In this document: one piece after another, positions 10,097 through 19,529 of the stretch
How positions within the stretch are numbered: position 1 is the stretch's first letter
How the letters are laid out: each line of letters begins with the position of its first letter
Made by a program: the position numbers and the translations under genes
From: Saprospiraceae bacterium
Lineage (GTDB): Bacteria > Bacteroidota > Bacteroidia > Chitinophagales > Saprospiraceae
NCBI GenBank assembly: GCA_020630955.1
Contig: JAHDIE010000001.1
Span: forward strand, 107,832-171,831
Length of the DNA stretch: 64,000 nucleotides
Reading direction: 5' to 3'
The notes under the pieces: model-generated
The model's database searches: none
What the model was told of the DNA's origin: nothing
Seen by the model: the letters and a program-made list of their open reading frames with translations, nothing else

Positions 10097-10125
10097 AGAC
10101 TAGTAGCGATACTGGTCTTTTTTTT
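10097..10125 (+). terminator. Rho-independent terminator after the M23 gene
   Basis: A nine-base-pair stem (AGACTAGTA / TACTGGTCT, one G-T wobble) closes a GCGA tetraloop and runs straight into eight T residues (10118-10125). It lies 40 bp after the M23 stop. The rest of 10126-10332 holds no gene. Confidence 0.85.
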
Positions 10126-10332
10126 GTTGGTTTAATCTCATGAAGATCTAAAGTATTCAAATTCAATTGGAAAATGCAAAAAGTTATTATCCAAAGTCCG
10201 CTCTAAGTCTAGCTCTACTTTTTCCTATAAAATAATGCAGCATTCGTAGAATCTCAACAGATATTCTTTTTGAGAGTTAGTTAATTGTAACTACCTTAAA
10301 CAAATATTATTCAATGTTTTAAATCTATTATC

Positions 10333-13101
10333 TTGAAAAGAAACTTATTAGCAATATTAGTCTGTTTTCTAAGCACTTTCACATTTAGCCAGGTAGTTGT
10401 CAATGAATATTCAGCCTCAAATCTTAATAGCTTCTATGATAGCTTTAATAGGACAGAAGATTGGATTGAGTTGTATAATACTAGTAATGAAGATTTTGAT
10501 ATCGGAGAATATTATCTTTCTGACAAAGCAGACAAACCATTAAAATGGAAGATTCCAGAAGGTACCATAATCCCTGCCAATGGCTATTTGGTATTTTATT
10601 GTTCAGGAAGAGATCTTGTGAATAATGGTGAATTTCATACTAACTTCAAATTGGCACAAACCAAAGAAGGAGAAATAATTTCATTGACGGATCGGACAGG
10701 AACAGTATTGGAATCTTACACGCTTGCTATAACCTTGGTAGAGCATTCCAGATGCAGAGTCACAGACGGTGCAAGCGAATGGGCAGTTTCTACTTCTCCA
10801 ACCTTAGGCGCAAGTAATGATGGCAGTGCTCAAGTTTTGAGATACACCACAACTCCTTCGATGGATCTGTTGGCCGGATATTACGAAGAAGCACAAATGT
10901 TGACTTTAACCAACAATGAAGAAAATTCTATATTGAGATACACTTTAGATGGCACCAACCCAACAGAAGAATCACCTGAATACACTGCACCTATAGAAAT
11001 TACAGAAACTACTGTTGTAAAAGCCCAAGCCTTTAGCAATGATTCATTAATCCTTCCCGGCAAAATGAATTTCAACACATATTTTATCAATGAAGATTAT
11101 TCCTTGGCTGTATTTTCTGTGGCAGCCGATGATGTTTTGGAGCTAGCTAATGGACAAGGAGAATTAATTCCAATTGGTTCCATTGAATATTTTAACTTAA
11201 ACAAACAAAGGGAAGCAACTTCTTTTGGAAGTCTCAATAGACATGGGCAAGATTCATGGGTCCTAGATCACAGAAGTCTTGATTGGGTATCAAGAGATGA
11301 GATGGGTTATAGCAAAGCAGTTCATGCGCCTCTCTTTGGTTATTCAGACAGAGATCAATACCAAAAATTTATGTTTAGAAACTCTGGTGATGACAATTAC
11401 CCGGCTATAGATGATGATGCACATGAAGGAAGCACACACATCCGAGATGAATATGTCCAAACACTTGCACAGAATGGGGGCATGGAGTTGGACAATAGAG
11501 CTGTAGAAAGAGTCATTTTATTTTTAAATGGACAATATTGGGGCGTGTATGGTATGAGAGAAAGACCAGTTGATCATGATTACACCAAAGAATATTATGA
11601 TCAAGGAAAATATGACATCCAATATCTTTCTACTTGGGGAAATACGGAAATAGAATATGGTGGAACAAAAGCTATGGTTGATTGGATCAATATTAGAAAT
11701 TTTGCATTACTAAATGACCTAAGTGATTCCAGTAATTATGCAATAGTGGAAGACAGCATCAACCTCACAAGTCTTATCGATTATATGATTGTCAATTTAA
11801 ATGTTGTTGCCTCAGATTGGCTCAATTACAACACAGGTTGGTGGAGAGGCTTGGATCCAGAAGGCGGTCACAAAAAGTGGGGATACATTCTTTGGGATTT
11901 AGATGCAACTTTCGATTATTACATCAATTACTCCGGCGTTCCGAATATTAGTCCAGATGCTGACCCATGCGATTTGGAACAAATAGGTGACTATATGGAT
12001 CAATTTTTTGGAGGGGGCCCAGGAGGTGGTGGCGGAGAAGGAACAGATACACCACCCGACGAATGTCCTACCATCATAGATGGCAGTTCTCCTTATCCAG
12101 CAACGGATTCTATTTTTATTCAAGTAATAGAGCAGGATGGTTTCTGCTGTGATTCAGGCTGGGATGAATTGTGCCAATCTCAATATGACGAATTATCTAT
12201 TGGTCTTGTTGACACATTAAATAATGGTAATAATGATGTAGGCCAGCATGAAAAAATATTTCTTAAACTTTTAGAAGAAAGCCCAATTTTCAAGCAATTA
12301 TATTACTCACGCTATGCAGATTTGATGAATACGGTGTATACCTGTGAAAATATGATGACGACATTGGATTCTATGCTTGCAGTTATTGAACCAGAAATGC
12401 CAAGACAAATTGAAAGATGGGGAGGAAGTATGGAAGAATGGGAAGCAAATGTTGATAGACTAAAAGACTTCATAGGCCAACGATGTGAATTGTTGGATGA
12501 CGGTATGCTTGAATGTTACGAGGAACTTTCTGGGCCTTATGATTTGACATTAATGGCTACTCCAATAGGTATTGGTGAAATAGATTTAAATACATTAGAC
12601 ATTGAATCATTCCCTTGGACTGGAAGTTATTTTGGAGGAATGGAGAATAAAATAAAGGCAAAAGTATTTAATGATTTTGAAGATGATTATGTATTTAGTC
12701 ATTGGGAAAGCAGTGCTGGAAATATTATATTTCCGAATTCTGAAGAAAGACGCGCTACAATTACCTTAACTCAATCCGACACACTCACAGCAGTCTTTAC
12801 TTTAGTATCCAGCACAAAAGAAATCGAAGAAGCTTTAGCAGCAAAAGTCTATCCTAATCCAGCACAGGACATCCTTACTTTAGAATATGAATTACAAAAC
12901 TCTTCTGAGCTTGAAGTAAGTCTACTCAATGCTCAAGGCAAACGAGTTAAGTACTTTGAAGAACTTGCAGTTTTACAATCGCAAGGATCACATCGCCATA
13001 AACTAAACATAAGTGATCAGCAAATTTCTTCGGGTTTGTATTTTGTTCGAATCAGAGCAAATGATTTGGAACAAGTTATGAAAGTAAATATTATCAAATA
13101 A
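10333..13101 (+). CDS. CotH-kinase family secreted protein with lamin-tail, chitobiase-like and T9SS sorting domains
   Basis: The 922-residue protein starts at TTG (the nearby ATG at 10314 hits a stop at once) and has a clear signal peptide. In order: lamin-tail domain (about 20-150, with WIELYNTS and IPANGYLVFYCSG); chitobiase/HEX C-terminal-type domain (about 175-245, with RYTLDGTNPTEES); CotH kinase-like domain (about 270-720, with NGQYWGVYGMRERPVD and WGYILWDLDATFDYY); and a type A T9SS sorting domain (about 838-922, with VYPNPAQD and SGLYFVRI). Within the CotH domain sits an insert: a glycine-rich linker near 558 and a cysteine module, CCxxxWDxxxC (Cys605, Cys606, Trp610, Cys614). Known CotH proteins phosphorylate protein substrates; activity here is unproven. 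It should be exported through T9SS and retained at the surface or released. Confidence 0.85.
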   Translation: MKRNLLAILVCFLSTFTFSQVVVNEYSASNLNSFYDSFNRTEDWIELYNTSNEDFDIGEYYLSDKADKPLKWKIPEGTIIPANGYLVFYCSGRDLVNNGEFHTNFKLAQTKEGEIISLTDRTGTVLESYTLAITLVEHSRCRVTDGASEWAVSTSPTLGASNDGSAQVLRYTTTPSMDLLAGYYEEAQMLTLTNNEENSILRYTLDGTNPTEESPEYTAPIEITETTVVKAQAFSNDSLILPGKMNFNTYFINEDYSLAVFSVAADDVLELANGQGELIPIGSIEYFNLNKQREATSFGSLNRHGQDSWVLDHRSLDWVSRDEMGYSKAVHAPLFGYSDRDQYQKFMFRNSGDDNYPAIDDDAHEGSTHIRDEYVQTLAQNGGMELDNRAVERVILFLNGQYWGVYGMRERPVDHDYTKEYYDQGKYDIQYLSTWGNTEIEYGGTKAMVDWINIRNFALLNDLSDSSNYAIVEDSINLTSLIDYMIVNLNVVASDWLNYNTGWWRGLDPEGGHKKWGYILWDLDATFDYYINYSGVPNISPDADPCDLEQIGDYMDQFFGGGPGGGGGEGTDTPPDECPTIIDGSSPYPATDSIFIQVIEQDGFCCDSGWDELCQSQYDELSIGLVDTLNNGNNDVGQHEKIFLKLLEESPIFKQLYYSRYADLMNTVYTCENMMTTLDSMLAVIEPEMPRQIERWGGSMEEWEANVDRLKDFIGQRCELLDDGMLECYEELSGPYDLTLMATPIGIGEIDLNTLDIESFPWTGSYFGGMENKIKAKVFNDFEDDYVFSHWESSAGNIIFPNSEERRATITLTQSDTLTAVFTLVSSTKEIEEALAAKVYPNPAQDILTLEYELQNSSELEVSLLNAQGKRVKYFEELAVLQSQGSHRHKLNISDQQISSGLYFVRIRANDLEQVMKVNIIK

Positions 13102-13135
13102 AAAAAAGGCTGGGTAAATTACTCAGCCTTTTTTT
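13102..13135. terminator. Bidirectional terminator between CotH and HNH genes
   Basis: The stem GGCTGGGTAA / TTACTCAGCC (one G-T wobble, short central loop) is flanked by an A-run on the left and a T-run on the right. It can therefore stop transcription from both convergent genes. It begins directly after the CotH stop codon and ends 10 bp before the HNH stop. Confidence 0.85.
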
Positions 13136-13145
13136 ATTGTTTAAT

Positions 13146-13709
13146 TTATTTTGCGGGCTTTACATGCCCCCAGTTTTCTCCTCTTTCTATACGTTTAAGT
13201 TGAGTTAAAGAAACTCCATATTTGTTTGCAAGAAAAGTTTTTGTTTTCTTTCCTGAATTAAGATATTTTTTGATCGTAGCGACTTGGTTTGCTTTCAGTT
13301 TTGAAGAACCTCCTTTGCTGTGAAAAACATGACCATTTGCAATTAAACGCTCCGTAATGTAGGATCTATGATCAGCTTCCGTAACCCACTTTAAATTTTT
13401 CAACTTATTATCATCTCTTTGATAATTCTTGTGAATAATTAATTTGTGTTGCTTAGAAGGTCTATTAACAAAATTTGCTGCTACATGTTTGTGAACCCAA
13501 AGGCCATAGTTTTTACCATTGGCTAATCTAATGGTTGCCCTAAGGTGACCGTGGTGATCAGGTTTCATTTTAAGTAGGTACTCTTTTTTTGTACTCTTGT
13601 CTATGGATTTAATTCTGGCTTTATTGGAAACCCAATAAATTTTACTTTTATGAGCGCTCGGAAGTTTTATTTTCTTCCAAACCTCATTTCTTAAATTTTT
13701 AATTTTCAT
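13146..13709 (-). CDS. NUMOD4/HNH endonuclease-like protein with C-terminal HTH
   Basis: This is a 187-residue, strongly basic protein. Residues about 8-55 fit NUMOD4 (EVWKKIKLPS, IYWVSNKARIKSI). Residues about 73-118 fit the HNH_3 fold (VHKHVAANFVNRP, LIIHKNYQRDDNKLKNLKWVT). Residues about 132-182 fit the HTH tail common on phage and intron homing endonucleases (KLKANQVATIKKYL, KYGVSLTQLKRIERGENW). Such proteins nick or cut DNA and behave as selfish genes, often inside introns or phages. Here it stands alone between unrelated chromosomal genes; no intron or phage genes are nearby. The central asparagine and histidine positions look plausible but I cannot prove activity. The 276 bp upstream (13710-13985) holds nothing recognisable. 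Confidence 0.75.
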   Translation of the reverse strand: MKIKNLRNEVWKKIKLPSAHKSKIYWVSNKARIKSIDKSTKKEYLLKMKPDHHGHLRATIRLANGKNYGLWVHKHVAANFVNRPSKQHKLIIHKNYQRDDNKLKNLKWVTEADHRSYITERLIANGHVFHSKGGSSKLKANQVATIKKYLNSGKKTKTFLANKYGVSLTQLKRIERGENWGHVKPAK

Positions 13710-13985
13710 TTTCCGAATTTCTAAAATGTTCTAAAAACACTACAAGTAAATGATTGAATGTACTAAGGGTGTAGAATTCTAATTGTAAATGAATTTGATA
13801 CTATAAAGAGAATAGTACCAATAGGTTGTTCCTTAAATTAATATATTTTTTTGAATCATGCCTTGAGATGTATAAATTTTTAGACGAACGACATCAATAA
13901 TAACTTAAATGTACAGAATTCATCTAGTTGTTTGGTACTTGGTAAATCTCAATAGCTTAATATCAAACCCACAAATCCTACTTTA

Positions 13986-14687
13986 TCAACGTGTCAATAC
14001 AATGTACTCAGTTAATATTTGTTTCAAAAATTCTATTGAATAATTGGTAACCGGTAATTCTAACTTGTATGCAATTTTATCAGCAAGTTCTGTAAGTACC
14101 CGTTTATTACTTTCATTTGGATTTCCAATATATCTACTCAAACTCATTTTTAAAAAAAGCATATCATCATCATTAAAAACAATTATTCCGGGGTAATTGA
14201 TCTCCTCAACACTTTTGACAGACTCTATACTTTCAAGGTTGACAGTAAGATCATTCTGTAAAGATATTACTGTAGTTTGTGCTAATATATCCCCAATTCT
14301 TTGGTTACGTTCTGAACTCATAATAGAGATTACCGCAAGACTTCCTGCTGTTCCTAAGATTTCAACCATTCTAAAAACCCATCTAAGCAAATAATCATAA
14401 GGACTTGGGGTTGCTCCATTTAGTGTAACGACCCTTAATTTGACCAACATTTTACCAGGAGATTGCCCTTGATTAAAGACTTCAAAAATCAAATGATAAA
14501 AAGCAGTAATTATGGTTAGTAAAATAATTGTAAAACTGCCGAAGCTTATGAACAATCTACCCAACAACATATTGAGAACAATTAAAAGAAATGCATCAAC
14601 AGAGAAAGCCAACACCCGCTGAATCGTACTTGCCAATTCATATCGAAATACAATATTATGTGCTGTTGCTATTTCTATGGTTTTCAT
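13986..14687 (-). CDS. RDD family membrane protein
   Basis: This 233-residue protein has an N-terminal RDD domain with three membrane helices (about residues 15-135); TIQRVLAFSVDAFLLIVLN carries the Arg and Asp positions that name the family, and GQSPGKMLVKLRVV is characteristic. The C-terminal 90 residues are soluble. Known RDD proteins are poorly characterised; some are linked to ion transport. It is divergent from the SpoIIM-DUF4129-DUF4350-MoxR-DUF58 row with only 49 bp between starts, an arrangement repeatedly seen in Bacteroidota. It therefore probably belongs functionally to that set. Confidence 0.85.
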   Translation of the reverse strand: MKTIEIATAHNIVFRYELASTIQRVLAFSVDAFLLIVLNMLLGRLFISFGSFTIILLTIITAFYHLIFEVFNQGQSPGKMLVKLRVVTLNGATPSPYDYLLRWVFRMVEILGTAGSLAVISIMSSERNQRIGDILAQTTVISLQNDLTVNLESIESVKSVEEINYPGIIVFNDDDMLFLKMSLSRYIGNPNESNKRVLTELADKIAYKLELPVTNYSIEFLKQILTEYIVLTR

Positions 14688-14736
14688 GCTAAATGTAAAT
14701 AGTAATTCGTTAATTTAGATTTAGAAGCATTCGTTG

Positions 14737-16566
14737 ATGACAGAATCTCAATTTATAGAACAAAATAAAGAAAAGTGGAAAGAATTAGAGCTACTACTCG
14801 AACTTCCCAACAAAGATGCAGATAAGTTACAAGAATTATTTGTTAAAGTCAGTAGCGACCTTTCTTATGCCAGAACATTTTACCCAAAAAGATCTGTTCG
14901 ACTATACCTCAATAATCTAACACAAAAGGTATTCGATAGCATGGGAAAGAAAAATTCTGGCTTCAAGCTTGATCACATTACAAACTTCTTTGGTAATATT
15001 CTTCCCGAAGAAGCTTTTCGTCAAAGAAAAATTCTTCTTATCTCTTTCTTAATCTTTATGGTTTCTATTGGAATTGGCGCACTTTCAACTGCAAAGAACC
15101 CTGAATTCGCTAAAGTCATCCTTGGAGAGAGGTATATCAATATGACGGAAGAAAACATCAATAAGGAAGATCCCATGGCCGTATACAAAGATCAAGATGC
15201 TTTAGGAATGTTCGCTGGCATTACCATTAACAATATTCGAGTTGCTTTTTTTGCTTTTGTTTTAGGAATTCTTGGAGGAATTGGGACCGTATATATTTTA
15301 ATATCAAACGGTATAATGGTAGGTGTTTTTCAATACTACTTTTATTCCAAAGGGCTTTTTTTGACCTCCTTTCTCACCATTTGGATACACGGAACGATAG
15401 AAATTCTTGCCATTATAATAGCTGGTGCAGCAGGCATTATTCTTGGCAATGGTTTATTATTCCCTGGTACCTACAAAAGATCAACCGCATTGCAGATTTC
15501 AGCCAAAAGATCTTTTAGGATTCTTCTGGGAACAATACCTTTATTTATTATTGCTGGTCTTTTGGAATCTTTTGTAACAAGACTTACCACTTTACCTAAT
15601 ATTATTAAGTTCTTAATTATTGCAAGCTCATTACTTTTTGTTTTGACAATCTATGTTATTTATCCATACCTCCGAAGCAAGAAAGTCGCAAGTTTTGAAG
15701 ATTTTACAAAAGTAAATGTTCAACAAGAAGAACAAACCGAATTTGAAAGATTTCAGTCTAGAACACTAAGTGAAAATATCAGTCAGAGCTTTGCTCTGTT
15801 TAGATCTTTCTTTGGCCTGAATATAAACAAAGTAGTTGGACCATCAATGTTGATTTCATGCATTATATTTTATTTTTATGCCAGCACCCAGACATATCAA
15901 GCTCCGAATTACAACAGCTACAAAGGTTTCCAATTTGAGTTTGCCGAAATCTCTTTTTTCGCTGCGATAGTTCCTTTTACAAAAGCAATATTTATCAGTT
16001 TTTGCATTTGTTACATAGAATTATTTTTACAAAAAAAATCTACGGAAGGTAAAGAAATTTTACTTTTCTTAAAACGTCATTATCTCTACATTCTATTGGT
16101 TGTATTGGCTTTTTCATTCTTTATAATGATTCTAAAAAATGCAGCTGTATTTATTTTTTTATTATTCCCAATCCAATTATTACTAGCATTTATTGACTTC
16201 AAAACAAATAAGTATTTCATTGGAACGAATACATTGCTTTACAACCTAAAATTAGTCTATAGGAAATATTTCTACTTCATAATTCCAGCGGCAATTTCAC
16301 TAATGTTGTATTACATATTTCAGATTCTCTTTAGTAGTGTTTTTGCGCAAGTTTTGGGTGAATTTATTAGTTGGCATAACATTTTACCGGATGTTTACTC
16401 TACGATGATCTTTATTCGATTATTATTAGATTTACTGATGACCTTGATACTTTTTCCATTGATTTATTTTCTTTTTAGCAACAGTTATTATTCATTCAAA
16501 TGTACCGAAGAAGCAATTGACCTTAGGGTAAAGTTAGCACAATTTGGATCCAATAAAATCAGCTAA
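14737..16566 (+). CDS. SpoIIM (DUF95) family membrane protein fused to a second polytopic domain
   Basis: I place the start at ATG 14737 (MTESQFIEQNKEKW); a TTG codon directly precedes it. Residues 1-330 are a standard stage II sporulation protein M-like unit: soluble N-terminus with ARTFYPKRSVRLYLN, a DPMAVYKDQDALGMFAG loop, and helices with NGIMVGVFQYYFYSKG and HGTIEILAIIIAGAAG. The C-terminal 240 residues add roughly six more helices (from GPSMLISCIIFYFYAS onward), unlike the usual 320-340-residue family length. In Bacteroidota the row often has a separate membrane gene after spoIIM, so this looks like a fusion of the two. Despite the family name it has no link to sporulation here. It is first gene of a five-gene operon ending at 20857. 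Confidence 0.8.
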   Translation: MTESQFIEQNKEKWKELELLLELPNKDADKLQELFVKVSSDLSYARTFYPKRSVRLYLNNLTQKVFDSMGKKNSGFKLDHITNFFGNILPEEAFRQRKILLISFLIFMVSIGIGALSTAKNPEFAKVILGERYINMTEENINKEDPMAVYKDQDALGMFAGITINNIRVAFFAFVLGILGGIGTVYILISNGIMVGVFQYYFYSKGLFLTSFLTIWIHGTIEILAIIIAGAAGIILGNGLLFPGTYKRSTALQISAKRSFRILLGTIPLFIIAGLLESFVTRLTTLPNIIKFLIIASSLLFVLTIYVIYPYLRSKKVASFEDFTKVNVQQEEQTEFERFQSRTLSENISQSFALFRSFFGLNINKVVGPSMLISCIIFYFYASTQTYQAPNYNSYKGFQFEFAEISFFAAIVPFTKAIFISFCICYIELFLQKKSTEGKEILLFLKRHYLYILLVVLAFSFFIMILKNAAVFIFLLFPIQLLLAFIDFKTNKYFIGTNTLLYNLKLVYRKYFYFIIPAAISLMLYYIFQILFSSVFAQVLGEFISWHNILPDVYSTMIFIRLLLDLLMTLILFPLIYFLFSNSYYSFKCTEEAIDLRVKLAQFGSNKIS

Positions 16567-16570
16567 ATTA

Positions 16571-17248
16571 ATGCGTACAGAAATTATTACATTAGCATTT
16601 ATAATCTTTACACTCTCGGTAAATGTTATATGTTACACCCAAATTTCATCAGACTCAATTGATGGCATTCATGGGGAGCAGGAAATATATCAAGAGCTCA
16701 GCGATGAGCTTGATTTTGGAGAAACACGTAAAGTATGGAAACTCAAAGAGAATGAAGATAACCATGTACCAACTTCCTTCAATAGAAACAATTTTCAATT
16801 CAATGGGAGTGCTTTGAATGTGTTGGCCTACATGATGATTGTTGTTTTGATCTTAACTGTCATCTATTTGGTATTTTCAAATGTAAAGAAAGAAAAGCAA
16901 ATTTCAAATGAAAATGATTTTGCGATTGAGATCGAAGATCTTGAAGAAATAGATGCTTCGCAGGGATTCAAACAAGCAATAATGATTAGTGATTATCGAT
17001 CTGCTATTAGAATGCAATTTATAAAAGTATTGCAGATGTTGCAAGAAGGCAGTTATATTCAATGGAGACCAGAAAAGACCAATAGAGATTATTTGGCTGA
17101 ATTAACAAGCACTAAGTTTAGATCAAAATTTAGAGAGCTAGCAGGAATATATGAGTTGGTCTGGTATGGCAACACAAGTATTGACCAAACCCATTTTAAC
17201 CAATTAAATCCTGTCTTTGACCAATTTATAAATCAAGATAATGGATAA
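16571..17248 (+). CDS. DUF4129 domain-containing membrane protein
   Basis: The start is taken at ATG 16571, 5 bp after the SpoIIM stop; it opens a signal-peptide-like helix (residues about 1-22). An extracytoplasmic stretch, one membrane helix (about 88-107) and a cytoplasmic C-terminal DUF4129 domain (about 135-225, with SAIRMQFIKVLQML, YIQWRPEKTNRDYL and YELVWYG) follow. DUF4129 often occurs with MoxR/DUF58 genes or as a C-terminal piece of transglutaminase-like proteins. The exact role is unknown; the context suggests envelope function. It overlaps the next gene by 8 nt. Confidence 0.8.
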   Translation: MRTEIITLAFIIFTLSVNVICYTQISSDSIDGIHGEQEIYQELSDELDFGETRKVWKLKENEDNHVPTSFNRNNFQFNGSALNVLAYMMIVVLILTVIYLVFSNVKKEKQISNENDFAIEIEDLEEIDASQGFKQAIMISDYRSAIRMQFIKVLQMLQEGSYIQWRPEKTNRDYLAELTSTKFRSKFRELAGIYELVWYGNTSIDQTHFNQLNPVFDQFINQDNG

Positions 17249-18431
17249 CAAAACTACGCTTGGAGTTATCATATCAGTTGTTTGTATTATTTTCTTGATT
17301 GGCAGCATTTTTTTTGAAAGAACTGAAATTAATACTTCAAATTGGCAAGATAGTTACGACTTTGAAAGTCAAGAACCTTATGGAGCATGGTTATTTAGAA
17401 AAATGGTTGATGTGAGATTTGGAAATGAAAATGTTTATGAAAATAATAGAGATATAAACATAGCTGAAATTGATACTTCTGGATTTTTATACATTTATTT
17501 GGCATCCTATGGCTTTAAAGATGAAAAAGAAAAGGCCATTAAATATTTAGCGGAGTTAGGAAATGAGGTACTATTAATCGTGGATGAAAATCTGACCAAT
17601 CTTACCGACGTACACCACTCATCCAATGATCTATTTACGGATTCTGATAGTCTTTTTCGTCTCGAATTTCCAGACACAACCTTGGTGTATAAGAATTATC
17701 GTGGTTCCATAGAAAAAGCAAGTTTATTTGATCCAATGACGATAGACCTTACGGGGAGAATAGAAATAAGTATATTGGGTATAAGTTCAGACACCTCAGC
17801 ATTCTTTTATAGAAAAACCCTCGATGAGGGTTACATACATCATCATACAGCCCCTTTCCTATTTAGCAACATAGGGGCTAAACAGGAATATTATTTAAAA
17901 CATTGGGAATGGGTAATGTCAAAATTTAAAAGTAAAAAAGTGATTTTAGATTCTCCATTCTTTACGGACTTTAACCCCTATAATAAAGCCAACAATAGTC
18001 CAATACAATACATCCTTTCGCAAAAATCATTGGCTTGGGCATACTATGCCTTTTTATTTACAACCATTGTTTTTGTCTTCTTTAGAGGTAAAAGAAAACA
18101 AAGAGCCATCCCAGTATTAGTAAAAAATGAAAATACTAGTATCCAATATATAGACACCCTAAGTGAGCTCTTCAAACAACAGAATCAAAATGAAAAATTG
18201 GTACCGCATATGCAGGCAATTTTCTACCATAAGATTAAACAGAAATATTACCTTGCCCATGATCACAAAGAATTCGTAGAAGTATTATCAAGAAAGTCTA
18301 AAATCCCAGAAAAAAATATAAGAGCTATTGTCAACAATCTAAAAAGTGGATCAAGCGGTTATCATTTTAGTGATGATCAATTAATCATGCTTTATAGAAG
18401 AATTGAAGAATTTTTTAAATCAGCAGAATAA
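17241..18431 (+). CDS. DUF4350 domain-containing membrane protein
   Basis: This 396-residue protein has an N-terminal membrane helix (about 7-25), an extracytoplasmic DUF4350 domain (about 30-250, including SQEPYGAWLFRKMV), a second helix (about 262-280) and a cytoplasmic C-terminus (about 290-396). The start overlaps the DUF4129 reading frame by 8 nt, implying coupled translation. Families of this type sit between DUF4129 and MoxR genes in many genomes; no biochemical activity is established. The assignment rests on layout plus the local sequence. Confidence 0.7.
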   Translation: MDNKTTLGVIISVVCIIFLIGSIFFERTEINTSNWQDSYDFESQEPYGAWLFRKMVDVRFGNENVYENNRDINIAEIDTSGFLYIYLASYGFKDEKEKAIKYLAELGNEVLLIVDENLTNLTDVHHSSNDLFTDSDSLFRLEFPDTTLVYKNYRGSIEKASLFDPMTIDLTGRIEISILGISSDTSAFFYRKTLDEGYIHHHTAPFLFSNIGAKQEYYLKHWEWVMSKFKSKKVILDSPFFTDFNPYNKANNSPIQYILSQKSLAWAYYAFLFTTIVFVFFRGKRKQRAIPVLVKNENTSIQYIDTLSELFKQQNQNEKLVPHMQAIFYHKIKQKYYLAHDHKEFVEVLSRKSKIPEKNIRAIVNNLKSGSSGYHFSDDQLIMLYRRIEEFFKSAE

Positions 18432-18455
18432 TAAATATCATTTAATACAATTTAC

Positions 18456-19529
18456 ATGGAAGATATCAACAATCCAAAAGAAGAACAAAACCAAATAGCC
18501 AAAGAATCAGTGATTAACAATCCTTCGGCAATCGAAGAAAACAAAGCGTATTTATCGTCATATAAATTAAGACAAACCTTAGATCTAAACCCAATTACTT
18601 CAAAATTAGACTTGCTATTTGCAGAAGCAAAAAAAATCCTAATCGGACAAGAGGAGTTACTTGAATTAATGGTAATTTGCATGTTATGTGATGGTCACAT
18701 TCTACTTGAAGGAGTCCCTGGTGTTGCTAAAACATTAAGTGCTAATGTCCTTGCCAAAACCATAAATTCAGATTTTTCCAGAATTCAATTTACTCCAGAC
18801 TTGATGCCAGCTGACATTATTGGAACATCTGTTTTCAATACGAAGGAGTCAGAGTTCGTATTCAAGCAAGGACCAATATTTAGCAATGTCATTCTAATAG
18901 ATGAAATTAACCGCGCGCCAGCCAAAACTCAATCAGCCCTATTTGAAGTAATGGAAGAAAAACAAATATCTTTCGATGGCACCACCTACAATATGGAGCT
19001 ACCTTTCATCGTAATTGCTACTCAAAATCCTATCGAACAAGAAGGGACTTACCGTCTTCCAGAAGCACAATTAGATCGATTTCTGATGAAAATAAATATT
19101 TCATACCCAAGCAGAAAACAAGAAATAGAAATATTAAAAAGATTTAAAAATCAGCTTGGCAAGCTTGATTTAAGTGTGATTAACAAGGTAATCAGCAAAG
19201 AAGACATCGATAATATTCAAGAGCTATTGCAAAAGATACATATTGAAGACCAAATGCTAGATTACATTGCAGATATTATCCATGAAACGAGAAATAATGC
19301 AAAAATATATCTTGGAGGATCTCCAAGAGCATCACTTGCTATCATGAAAACATGCAAGATGACCGCAGTAATCGCTGGCAGAGATTTTGTTATTCCAGAT
19401 GACATACAATATGTTGTTCCGCATGTTCTCAATCACCGTCTCATACTAACCCCCGAAGCTGAGATGGAAGGTCTCACAACCAAAGTAGTAATTGATGAAA
19501 TCTTGAAAAAATTAGAAGTCCCTAGATAA
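18456..19529 (+). CDS. MoxR family AAA+ ATPase
   Basis: This 357-residue cytoplasmic ATPase carries Walker A GVPGVAKT (Lys92), Walker B VILIDEINRA, the MoxR segment RIQFTPDLMPADIIG, sensor 1 IATQNP and the following YRLPEAQLDRFLM. Known MoxR ATPases act as chaperones that insert cofactors or assemble complexes, usually with VWA or DUF58 partners. Here it precedes a DUF58 gene with an overlapping TAATG stop/start (19527-19531), so coupled expression is clear. The first about 45 residues form a charged, probably disordered, extension. Confidence 0.92.
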   Translation: MEDINNPKEEQNQIAKESVINNPSAIEENKAYLSSYKLRQTLDLNPITSKLDLLFAEAKKILIGQEELLELMVICMLCDGHILLEGVPGVAKTLSANVLAKTINSDFSRIQFTPDLMPADIIGTSVFNTKESEFVFKQGPIFSNVILIDEINRAPAKTQSALFEVMEEKQISFDGTTYNMELPFIVIATQNPIEQEGTYRLPEAQLDRFLMKINISYPSRKQEIEILKRFKNQLGKLDLSVINKVISKEDIDNIQELLQKIHIEDQMLDYIADIIHETRNNAKIYLGGSPRASLAIMKTCKMTAVIAGRDFVIPDDIQYVVPHVLNHRLILTPEAEMEGLTTKVVIDEILKKLEVPR

